In this document: in pieces, positions 1 to 7,197 of the stretch | Layout: each line of letters opens with the position of its first letter | How positions within the stretch are numbered: position 1 is the stretch's first letter | The notes under the pieces: generated by a model | What the model saw: only the letters and a program-made list of their open reading frames with translations | The model's database searches: none | What the model was told of the DNA's origin: nothing | NCBI GenBank assembly: GCA_041658205.1 | Contig: JBBAAO010000001.1 | Span: 1,984,001 to 2,048,000 of the forward strand | Length of the DNA stretch: 64,000 bases | From: Bacteroidota bacterium | GTDB lineage: Bacteria > Bacteroidota > Ignavibacteria > UBA10030 > UBA8401 | Direction: 5' to 3' | Position numbers and translations under genes: made by a program

Positions 1-168
1 ATCGTTTGCGTATTCTAATAATGATGTCCCTAATGACGTCGCTGTTATCCGGTATTCTGCAATATCTTTTGTAGAGCCGGTTTCCAATGTAGTGCGATTG
101 ACTGTCAGGATCAATCTACCCATCAGCATCAGCGCCATAATCGTCAATAATGTTTGACCAAGACCCAT
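1..168 (-). CDS. Pilin-like small membrane protein, 3' end cut by window edge
   Basis: Reading the minus strand from an ATG at 168 gives 56 codons that stay open to the window edge, so the gene is truncated at its 3' end. The product starts MGLGQTLLTIMALMLMGRLI, a short 'MG' leader followed by one hydrophobic helix, and continues into a polar region. This N-terminus resembles the pilins at 3788-5133, which begin MGQQQLLLII. It is the next gene downstream of pilB, so a minor pilin or pilus-associated protein is likely. That role is inferred from the N-terminus and position; the C-terminal part is not visible. Confidence 0.6.
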   Translation of the reverse strand, partial: MGLGQTLLTIMALMLMGRLILTVNRTTLETGSTKDIAEYRITATSLGTSLLEYAND

Positions 169-286
169 AAGTATCTTACAAGTGTTATTATACGAATATA
201 ACAATGCTGCGGAACGAATACTGTGGCAGACAGCACTTTTATCTAAAATTACACAATATTCATACCGAAACAAATAGCGTAAAAAT

Positions 287-310
287 TAGATAAACGTAAT
301 AGTTTATCTA
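287..310 (-). terminator. Likely intrinsic terminator after pilB
   Basis: A perfect 9-bp inverted repeat (tagataaac / gtttatcta) with a 6-nt loop lies 29 bases beyond the pilB stop. On the minus strand it is followed by a T-rich run (taattttta). The stem is AT-rich, so termination may be weak. Confidence 0.5.
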
Positions 311-338
311 AAGATAAGTTGAATTTTCTTCAAAGCTC

Positions 339-2126
339 CTACTCATCCTCAACGGTAGAAGCAATAATTTCTTCAAGAGAGGCCATCCCTTCCTTCATTC
401 GTTCCATGCCGGAACGGCGCAGAGTCCACATTCCGTCCTTAGAAGCCTGCTCCCGAATAGAGTTTTCATCCACTTTTTCACCGGCATTCAAAATAATATC
501 CTTAATCGCTTTGGTAAAGAATAATGCTTCATGGATGGCAGCACGTCCTTTGTATCCTCCTGAACACTTATCACACCCTACTGCTTTATAGAATGTGTGA
601 TTTTTGAGATCATCTTCGCTAAAGCCAAATTTTAACAAGTCCGGTTTTTCATTATCATCAATCGGTGTTTTGCAGATCTTACACAGTGTTCTGATAAGAC
701 GCTGCGCAACGATGATGTTGATGGCATAGGCAATAAGAAACGGTTCAATTCCCATTTTGTATAATCGAGCGACAGCACTAGGAGCATCGTTTGTATGCAG
801 TGTAGAAAACACTAAGTGACCGGTGTTAGCAAGTTTAATTGCCGTTTCTGCCGTAATCTTATCGCGCATTTCACCGACCAGAACGATATCCGGATCATGC
901 CGGAGGATACCGCGAATGGATTGTTCAAAGGACATCTTCGGGCCGATCTTCAATTGCCGCGCACCTCTAATAATATATTCAACCGGTTCTTCGATGGTCA
1001 GAACATTTACTGTGGGATCAATCACTTGATATAATGCTGCGATCAATGTTGTAGATTTTCCTGATCCTGTCGGACCAGTTAAGATGACGATACCCTGTGG
1101 TTTTTGAATTGCTTTGTAGAAAAATCCTTTTGCCGGACCTTGCAAGCCAAGTTTGTTCAGATCGGTAATCACTTTTCGATCATCCAGAACACGGATAACG
1201 ACACTCTCAAATTTATTCTTGAACTCTGTGGTCACAATCGGCATAATGGAAACACGAAAACGTAACTGGTGCCCATCAACTACTCGTTGAATAAAACCGT
1301 CTTGGGACATCTCCCGTTCGAACCGGTCCACATTCTTCGTTCGATCCTTCACTACCGCCATCACCGCTTCGGGCATGGTATTTTCCTGACAGTGCCATAA
1401 CTTCAAATCACCATCCACACGAAATAAAAAATTCGTCTTCTTCCCTTCAGCAGCAACAATATGAACGTCACTCACTCCCGTGCGAACTGCTTCAACAAGA
1501 GCTCCTTCAAACAAGTTTGCAAGTGCACTCTTATTGATTTCGGCATTTAACTCATCCTCATCGACATTAACTTCTTCTTCGCCGGTTTCAACACTTATTT
1601 GATTGTCTTCCAACAGTTTCAAAAATTCATTCTGAGGGGGAATGACCTGTTCAATAAGATTCTGAATATCTTTCAGGCGGCAATATGTTACCTCATATTT
1701 CTTGACGTTAAAATTTCTTGAAATTAACGGAATGGACCGATCCGTCGGATCAGCAGAGATGATGATAAGTTTATCTGGCTGTTTTTCATCAAACTTCAGG
1801 GGAAGCATTTTTGTTTGGATCAACAGTTCCCGATTCCCATCCGGCAATGCATCGATGAGTTTCCGGATAAAATCTATTCTACTTTTTTCAATATTTTCAT
1901 CAGCGATATAGATCTCGCGAAATGCATACAGATTTGCCACTTCCCGAAATACAGCATCATGATCGGCACTAAACTCCGATACTAAAATTTGCCCGAGATT
2001 ACGACGCTCTTTTTTTGTTGCTTCCGATTCTTTGATCCGCAGAGATTTTTCCAGCGTCTCGTAATCGATGATTCCTTTTTTCAGGAGCGTATAACCGATC
2101 TTATCGGTAATATCTATATCTGCCAT
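339..2126 (-). CDS. pilB: Type IV pilus assembly ATPase PilB
   Basis: This is a GspE/PilB-family hexameric ATPase that powers pilus extension at the cytoplasmic face of the inner membrane. An N-terminal MshEN/T2SSE-type domain occupies about residues 40-160. Walker A (GPTGSGKSTT) is at 351-360, Walker B (DPDIVLVGEMRD) at about 411-422, and the His box (STLHTNDAPS) at about 441-450. Four cysteines (C482, C485, C518, C521) form the zinc site typical of the family. The 595-residue length is normal. It follows pilC by 23 bases and is probably cotranscribed with it. The N-terminal domain and zinc site favour PilB over the retraction ATPase PilT. Confidence 0.95.
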   Translation of the reverse strand: MADIDITDKIGYTLLKKGIIDYETLEKSLRIKESEATKKERRNLGQILVSEFSADHDAVFREVANLYAFREIYIADENIEKSRIDFIRKLIDALPDGNRELLIQTKMLPLKFDEKQPDKLIIISADPTDRSIPLISRNFNVKKYEVTYCRLKDIQNLIEQVIPPQNEFLKLLEDNQISVETGEEEVNVDEDELNAEINKSALANLFEGALVEAVRTGVSDVHIVAAEGKKTNFLFRVDGDLKLWHCQENTMPEAVMAVVKDRTKNVDRFEREMSQDGFIQRVVDGHQLRFRVSIMPIVTTEFKNKFESVVIRVLDDRKVITDLNKLGLQGPAKGFFYKAIQKPQGIVILTGPTGSGKSTTLIAALYQVIDPTVNVLTIEEPVEYIIRGARQLKIGPKMSFEQSIRGILRHDPDIVLVGEMRDKITAETAIKLANTGHLVFSTLHTNDAPSAVARLYKMGIEPFLIAYAINIIVAQRLIRTLCKICKTPIDDNEKPDLLKFGFSEDDLKNHTFYKAVGCDKCSGGYKGRAAIHEALFFTKAIKDIILNAGEKVDENSIREQASKDGMWTLRRSGMERMKEGMASLEEIIASTVEDE

Positions 2127-2149
2127 AATACCATTCCGTTGAAGGGGAA

Positions 2150-3517
2150 TTAAAAATAAAAACTAAAAAAAGTCAACCAGCCGCCCGGAGGTTTTGGTTT
2201 AATCGTTGCTGTCTCGGAAGAAACGAGCGTCAATCCTGTCAATACAACCATGATGATCATAGAGATAACAAGCTGAATCATATCGATCGCATTGCGCATT
2301 CGATAACCTGTTTCTTTTTCATAATACTCTGCCAGTTGAAGGGCTGTTGTTTTCACTGTTCCAGTCTCTGCACCAGAATGGAATCTGGACAATGCAGTTT
2401 TCGTGAACACTCCAGTCGCTTCGAACGCTTCGGTAATACCGGCACCTTTCTCAACCATCATCGGTAAACCAATAGTTTTGATTTGATGCTCCATATACTT
2501 GTTACCACACGCCTCGGAAGCCATTTTTATCACTTCTATATTTTCGCCAGATCCTGAATACAACGCATAGAATACGCGGCAGAAAATTTCGATACTTGTT
2601 TTATGCATCAGATCACCGATAGCAGGAACTTTCCATGTATATTTATCAATTAAAAATCTGCCTCGTTCTGTGGACGCAAATCGAGCAAAAGCAACTGCTG
2701 GGATTGCAACAATTAACATAAGCCATACAATATTGGAGGTAATAAAGTCACTTAACTTTAATGTTGCTTTCGTCATCGGTGGAAGTTCAATCTTAAACTT
2801 TTGAAACAGATTTGCTGTTTCAGGGAAGATATAGGCAACATAATAACCTACTGCTCCAAATAAAATCACTAAGGTTACCACCGGCATAATCAGCGCACTT
2901 TTAAGATCTTTTTTGAATTGCGCATTTCGTTCTAAAAATTTTGCGGTACTTTCAAAGATCTCACCCATGTTTCCGCTTTTCGATGCAAGACCAAGCATAT
3001 GAGCGGCGAATTTTCCCAATTCCTTCTCATGTTTTTGGAATGCTTTTTCACTGTCTTTTCCTTGTTTGAGATCTTGGTTAATATCTCTGATTGCTTCACG
3101 AAGCGATTTATTTTGAATATCGTTGATCAACATTGACATCATATCACCAAATGGTAATTTTTGTCTGATCAAATCCGCGCTTACTCTCACAAATGATACA
3201 ACTTCAATATCCGGAACTTTTCCGCCCCCTCCGAATAATTGTTTACGAACATATACAACGGTGTATCCCATTTTTCCCAGAGCATCAATCACCTCTTGTT
3301 TCGTAAATGCCTTTTGTTCACCATCAACAGGTTTATCAGTCCCCTTCCTAACTCGGTAGATGAACGTGCTCCTGGCATGGACACCGGTGACTTTAAATTT
3401 TCGTTCACGCGCCATGTTTGTTGCGCGTTCCTTTGCAAGTTTCATGGTATCGGCATTGATTACACCTTGCACAGGTTTACCACTGAGCGAAACTCCATCA
3501 ACGCGAAATTCTGGCAT
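2150..3517 (-). CDS. pilC: Type IV pilus inner-membrane platform protein PilC (GspF family)
   Basis: This is a polytopic inner-membrane protein that couples PilB to pilin insertion. Two GspF-type helical repeats are visible, at about residues 110-235 and 310-440, each followed by hydrophobic segments (for example around LIMPVVTLVILFGAVGYYVA and VWLMLIVAIPAVAFARFAS). A further helix lies near residue 420. An N-terminal extension of about 100 residues precedes the first repeat. The protein ends in an unusual Pro/aromatic tail (KPKPPGGWLTFFSFYF). It lies between the pilins and pilB, in the order pilA-pilC-pilB. Confidence 0.92.
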   Translation of the reverse strand: MPEFRVDGVSLSGKPVQGVINADTMKLAKERATNMARERKFKVTGVHARSTFIYRVRKGTDKPVDGEQKAFTKQEVIDALGKMGYTVVYVRKQLFGGGGKVPDIEVVSFVRVSADLIRQKLPFGDMMSMLINDIQNKSLREAIRDINQDLKQGKDSEKAFQKHEKELGKFAAHMLGLASKSGNMGEIFESTAKFLERNAQFKKDLKSALIMPVVTLVILFGAVGYYVAYIFPETANLFQKFKIELPPMTKATLKLSDFITSNIVWLMLIVAIPAVAFARFASTERGRFLIDKYTWKVPAIGDLMHKTSIEIFCRVFYALYSGSGENIEVIKMASEACGNKYMEHQIKTIGLPMMVEKGAGITEAFEATGVFTKTALSRFHSGAETGTVKTTALQLAEYYEKETGYRMRNAIDMIQLVISMIIMVVLTGLTLVSSETATIKPKPPGGWLTFFSFYF

Positions 3518-3730
3518 AATACTTTAATTCCTCTTTTTATAGACTCACTGGAACAGAAATCCAATATTAATAATATCGAAACATTTCTTTCGTTTTGTTA
3601 ATAAGCAATACTTAATTTTTCGCCTGAAAAACATGCCTATTACATGAATCCTCTTAGGTATTACGATTAAAGATACAATCGACTCAACACAAAATCAACT
3701 CATCCAACAGTAATAACCTCTCCTAAAAAT

Positions 3731-3767
3731 ACAAAAGCAGATACCAGTTCATGGCATCTGCTTTTGT
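3731..3767 (-). terminator. Intrinsic terminator after third pilin
   Basis: A perfect 12-bp inverted repeat (acaaaagcagat / atctgcttttgt) lies about 20 bases past the stop of the third pilin. On the minus strand it is followed by a T-rich stretch (gtattttta). The rest of 3518-3787 shows nothing I can name; it must hold any separate promoter for pilC-pilB. Confidence 0.75.
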
Positions 3768-3787
3768 GTAAATAGTAGCTATTTTAT

Positions 3788-4201
3788 TTAATTAACCATG
3801 GTAATTGTTTGGGTACTTTGTGTCACGATGCATTCCATTGTTGGGTAGGAGCCATTGTCGAGAGGGGCTTTCCCCACTCCCCTAAATTCCACGCTCGAAG
3901 CGTCACCGGCTGTTTTGATTGTATATGTTGCGTTAGAATTATCAGAAAACCCTGTTGTTACCAAAATCAACATCCCCGCACTATTTGCTGTCAATCCAAC
4001 AAAAGAATGTCCACCTCCACCCATCGAAGTCGGTCTTTTATAAAAATGTTTTGCCTTTGCTGCCAAATGCAACAGATCGTTCGAAATCGCATCTCGATTT
4101 GAACTTACAGCATTATCCCGGAACATCGTAATTCCCACCGCAATAGCAATTCCTACGATGATAACACCCAAAATAATTAAAAGTAACTGCTGCTGACCCA
4201 T
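3788..4201 (-). CDS. Type IV pilin-like protein, third (diverged) copy
   Basis: This is a 137-residue pilin-like protein that starts MGQQQLLLIILGVIIVGIAI, identical to the other two copies over most of the N-terminal helix. After about residue 60 it diverges, although the GGGG.S turn, the FS.N.N.TY.I motif and the GVGK motif remain. It has one C-terminal Cys (MECIV). There is no classical prepilin leader with Glu at +5. A strong terminator at 4233-4255 separates it from the upstream copy, so it should be expressed at a lower level or from another promoter. It is probably a minor or alternative pilin. Confidence 0.8.
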   Translation of the reverse strand: MGQQQLLLIILGVIIVGIAIAVGITMFRDNAVSSNRDAISNDLLHLAAKAKHFYKRPTSMGGGGHSFVGLTANSAGMLILVTTGFSDNSNATYTIKTAGDASSVEFRGVGKAPLDNGSYPTMECIVTQSTQTITMVN

Positions 4202-4224
4202 TAAATAAATCTCTAATGATGATT

Positions 4225-4255
4225 AAAAAAAACGGCGGGAGTTGAAATCCCGCCG
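4225..4255 (-). terminator. Strong intrinsic terminator between second and third pilin
   Basis: A GC-rich 8-bp stem (cggcggga / tcccgccg) with a 7-nt loop is followed on the minus strand by eight T residues (4225-4232). It lies 12 bases past the stop of the second pilin. Confidence 0.9.
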
Positions 4256-4267
4256 CTATCTTACATA

Positions 4268-4681
4268 TTAGTTTGTTTTAGCAATTGTATAGCCTGAAGC
4301 AGTAACGGTGCAAGTATAGGTTGGCATAGTTGCATCTGCCAAAGCTGTTTTACCAACACCCGTAAACACTACTGTGGTTCCCGTGCCAGCGGTGCTGATT
4401 GTATATGTTCCGTTATCATTGTTGGAGAACGCTGTAGAGACAAGCAACGCCATACCAGCAGCATTCGCTGTTAATGTAGCATAGGAATTTCCACCGCCGC
4501 CCAACGATGTTGGTTTACGATAATACTGCTGTGATTTTGCTGCAAGTTGAACGAGGTCGTTCGTGACTGCATCGCGGTTTGCGCTTACAGCGTTATCTTG
4601 GAACATTGTGATACCGACGGCTACTGCGATACCGACGATGATTACACCAAGAATGATTAAAAGCAATTGTTGTTGTCCCAT
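4268..4681 (-). CDS. pilA: Type IV pilin-like protein, second copy
   Basis: This is a 137-residue pilin-like protein, identical to the copy at 4720-5133 except for one residue (FSNNDN against FSDNDN). The first 25 residues are one hydrophobic helix right after 'MGQQQ', as expected for a pilin assembly helix, but the canonical leader and Glu5 are absent. The rest is Gly/Thr/Ala-rich, as in small pilin head domains, with a single Cys near the C-terminus. A Shine-Dalgarno-like aagggg precedes the ATG. It is probably cotranscribed with the first copy across a 38-base gap that has no terminator. Confidence 0.85.
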   Translation of the reverse strand: MGQQQLLLIILGVIIVGIAVAVGITMFQDNAVSANRDAVTNDLVQLAAKSQQYYRKPTSLGGGGNSYATLTANAAGMALLVSTAFSNNDNGTYTISTAGTGTTVVFTGVGKTALADATMPTYTCTVTASGYTIAKTN

Positions 4682-4719
4682 GCGTTACCCCTTATATTAG
4701 TTGTTTGTAATGATGTAAA

Positions 4720-5133
4720 TTAATTTGTTTTAGCAATTGTATAACCAGAAGCTGTAACGGTGCAAGTATAGGTTGGCATAGTTGCATCTGCCAAAGCTGT
4801 CTTGCCAACACCTGTAAACACTACTGTTGTTCCCGTACCAGCGGTGCTGATGGTATATGTTCCGTTATCATTGTCAGAAAACGCTGTGGAAACAAGCAAC
4901 GCCATACCAGCAGCATTCGCTGTTAATGTAGCATAGGAATTTCCACCGCCGCCCAACGATGTTGGTTTACGATAATACTGCTGTGATTTTGCTGCAAGTT
5001 GAACGAGGTCGTTCGTCACCGCATCGCGGTTTGCGCTTACAGCGTTATCTTGGAACATTGTGATACCGACGGCTACTGCGATACCGACGATGATTACACC
5101 AAGAATGATTAAAAGCAATTGTTGTTGTCCCAT
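4720..5133 (-). CDS. pilA: Type IV pilin-like protein, first copy (likely major pilin)
   Basis: This is the first of three tandem pilin genes and, by position, probably the most strongly expressed. The protein has 137 residues: M-G, then QQQLLLIILG and a long hydrophobic helix, then a polar Gly/Thr-rich head with one Cys near the C-terminus. It has the best ribosome-binding site of the three (aaggag, 7 bases before the ATG) and a candidate sigma-54 promoter at 5197-5212. Processing would have to act on a two-residue leader (M-G), or the protein may not be processed at all. The pilus role is inferred from the helix and from pilC and pilB downstream. Confidence 0.87.
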   Translation of the reverse strand: MGQQQLLLIILGVIIVGIAVAVGITMFQDNAVSANRDAVTNDLVQLAAKSQQYYRKPTSLGGGGNSYATLTANAAGMALLVSTAFSDNDNGTYTISTAGTGTTVVFTGVGKTALADATMPTYTCTVTASGYTIAKTN

Positions 5134-5140
5134 AATAGTA

Positions 5141-5146
5141 CTCCTT
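5141..5146 (-). promoter_or_regulatory. Shine-Dalgarno of first pilin
   Basis: The minus strand reads aaggag 7 bases before the ATG at 5133. It fixes the short 'MG' N-terminus of the pilin, because no longer in-frame leader has such a site. A site this strong is uncommon in Bacteroidia. Confidence 0.75.
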
Positions 5147-5196
5147 TACTGAAACATTAGTGAATAATTAATTTTCCCCAAGATGTTACTTAGATT

Positions 5197-5212
5197 TGCA
5201 TATACTATGCCA
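5197..5212 (-). promoter_or_regulatory. Candidate sigma-54 (-24/-12) promoter of the pilin genes
   Basis: The minus strand reads tggcatagtatatgca. The GG and GC doublets are exactly 10 bases apart, as in the sigma-54 consensus TGGCAC-N5-TTGCA, with mismatches at two or three other positions. A start near 5186 would give a leader of about 50 bases before the first pilin. Pilin genes in several phyla are controlled by sigma-54 and PilR, which supports the reading. No sigma-54 activator gene is in the window. Confidence 0.5.
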
Positions 5213-5262
5213 AAACAAATATGCTCAAATCGTCTCAAAAATAGCGCGGTAAAATTAAAACA

Positions 5263-5295
5263 GGAAATTTTTTCCGGTTAGGTGAAATTTTTTCC
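5263..5295. repeat. Paired ggaaattttttcc-like sites upstream of the pilin promoter
   Basis: The 12-base sequence gaaattttttcc occurs twice (5264-5275 and 5284-5295), spaced by 20 bases, about two helical turns. The first copy is part of a near-palindrome (ggaaa-ttt-tttcc). The pair lies 50-100 bases upstream of the candidate sigma-54 promoter and touches the end of the preceding gene, where an activator site would be expected. Confidence 0.4.
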
Positions 5296-7197
5296 TCAAT
5301 ATCTTTGATGAGGGTCGATTTTTCGAATTACATGATTAAGGAGTAATCTATCTTCAGAATCCTTTAAAAATGTACTTTGAATTGCAGAAAGATACAGTTT
5401 AGCATTTGTAGAGTCAAGTTTCACTGCATTAGAAAGTGCTATGGTAGAGTTTACCGTATCCGCCGTCATAATATACGTAAGCCCAAGGTGAATGAATACG
5501 TCAAATCTTGTTAACGTTAAATCCGCTTGTTTTTGAAAATCACGCACGGCATTCGTAGCATTGCCAGATTCAAGGAATATTAATGCCCTATTCCCGTAAA
5601 TATCTGGATATTTTGGATCAATCCTGGCCGCTGTTTCGTAATCTGCGAATGCTTGAACATATTTTTTTTGTCTCGCAAAAGTATTCCCTCGATTGTTAAA
5701 CGCCTGAACAAAATTCGGCTGGATCTCAATCGCTTTTGTGCAATTTTTGATTGCACTATCCCAATCTGATTGCAGACTATACACTGTGGAAAGATTGTAA
5801 TACGCTAATGCATATTGCGGAAATATCTCAATCGAATGTTCAAAATCTGCTTTTGCACTATCCATCTGATATATACTCAAATATGCAAGACCGCGGTTAT
5901 TAAACGATTCATAATGCTGAGGATGAAATTGAATCGATTCAGAAAAATATGAAATAGCTTGTGGGATTTCATATTTGGAGAAATGATATGACCCAATCTT
6001 ATTTAAAACAAAAGAGTTTTGTGGATATTCGTTTGTTAGGTACGTCCAAAACGAAATATTGCTCTGTCTTAATTGAGATGATCGATATGTTTGAAATGCC
6101 AAAAAGCAAAGAACCATCGTTACAACCGGTATCGCCATTCTCCGAAGCACCGAACGATTAGGTATTTTTTCAAAGAACTGTTTAAGATAAGAGATTACAG
6201 GAAAAACCAGGAAGAAAGAACTGATATAATACCGTTCAGAATTTAATATCCATTCCCCCCCCTCCGACCACGAAAAAATCGGCAAGCTAAAAACCAGGAA
6301 AGCGAAAAAACTTAATGTCAATATTTTTTGATTCTTACCATACCACAATACTCCAAAAATGATAAATGGAACCAACAATGGATACATTGAATATTCCAGG
6401 ATTATATTTCCATTGATGACATCCTGCAATGGAACGATCCCAATTTGTTCGGTAATAGTAAGAAAGCGAATCAATCCTTCAACAATGCCAAATCGGATAC
6501 ACTGAACAGAATCGAAATATAGGTTCATAATCGATTCTTTTATCATTAAAGCGGATGCAACACAAAAAAGAAGAAACGGAATTTTCTGAATTACATTTCG
6601 TTTTGTAAGATTTCCACGTTCTACTAGATCGATGGTAATGAGTATAATAAGGACCTGAATTCCCCCTTGAACAACAGAATGAAACATCACTGCTAAAATA
6701 CCGGTGAATAAAAGATATCGACGCTTATTAGATCTGCAATAGAAAATGTACACATGTGCTAAAAGCAAAAGAATTGTTAACGAAAATATCACCGGGAATT
6801 GGCTGATCCAAGAGATCGTTCCGGAATGCATTGGGTGTAAACCAAACACTGCGGAAGTAATGAATGCAAGGGAAAATGATTGTTGAAAACGAATGAGTAA
6901 GAAAAAAAACAATAGTACGTTTGCAGCATGAGCCGCAATATTCACCAAATGGAACAGGAATAAACTCCCATCTCCAAAACTTTGGAAATAAGAAAATAAT
7001 GCTAAAGGAATTGGACGCATCGTAGAATTGTTCCAGATTGATCCATTCCCTTTTTGGATTGCATGTAAAGAGGATATGAGCGCGTCATCGTTCCATGTAA
7101 GAGCTTCGGCAGTTAGCGTCGTCATGTAAACCAAAAAAACAACAATCACTAATAGATACAGACTAAGCGTTTGATATGTTTTTTGATGTATTATCAT
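5296..7197 (-). CDS. TMTC-like membrane protein with C-terminal TPR repeats
   Basis: About ten hydrophobic segments fill residues 10-380, followed by about six tetratricopeptide repeats (residues 395-620; motifs such as FNNRGLAYLS and YYNLSTVYSL). The first periplasmic loop has WNDDALISS, resembling the W-D-D loop of GT-C enzymes and of TMTC protein O-mannosyltransferases. The start overlaps the stop of the similar gene upstream by four bases (ATGA), so the two are translationally coupled. They lie just before the pilin genes. A role in glycosylating pilin or another exported protein is plausible but inferred; substrate and donor are unknown. Confidence 0.7.
   Translation of the reverse strand: MIIHQKTYQTLSLYLLVIVVFLVYMTTLTAEALTWNDDALISSLHAIQKGNGSIWNNSTMRPIPLALFSYFQSFGDGSLFLFHLVNIAAHAANVLLFFFLLIRFQQSFSLAFITSAVFGLHPMHSGTISWISQFPVIFSLTILLLLAHVYIFYCRSNKRRYLLFTGILAVMFHSVVQGGIQVLIILITIDLVERGNLTKRNVIQKIPFLLFCVASALMIKESIMNLYFDSVQCIRFGIVEGLIRFLTITEQIGIVPLQDVINGNIILEYSMYPLLVPFIIFGVLWYGKNQKILTLSFFAFLVFSLPIFSWSEGGEWILNSERYYISSFFLVFPVISYLKQFFEKIPNRSVLRRMAIPVVTMVLCFLAFQTYRSSQLRQSNISFWTYLTNEYPQNSFVLNKIGSYHFSKYEIPQAISYFSESIQFHPQHYESFNNRGLAYLSIYQMDSAKADFEHSIEIFPQYALAYYNLSTVYSLQSDWDSAIKNCTKAIEIQPNFVQAFNNRGNTFARQKKYVQAFADYETAARIDPKYPDIYGNRALIFLESGNATNAVRDFQKQADLTLTRFDVFIHLGLTYIMTADTVNSTIALSNAVKLDSTNAKLYLSAIQSTFLKDSEDRLLLNHVIRKIDPHQRY

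Noticed and set aside
4225..5133. Repeat array in the pilin region as a CRISPR
   Set aside because: The repetition is explained by two near-identical coding copies of 414 bases; there are no short regularly spaced repeats with unique spacers.
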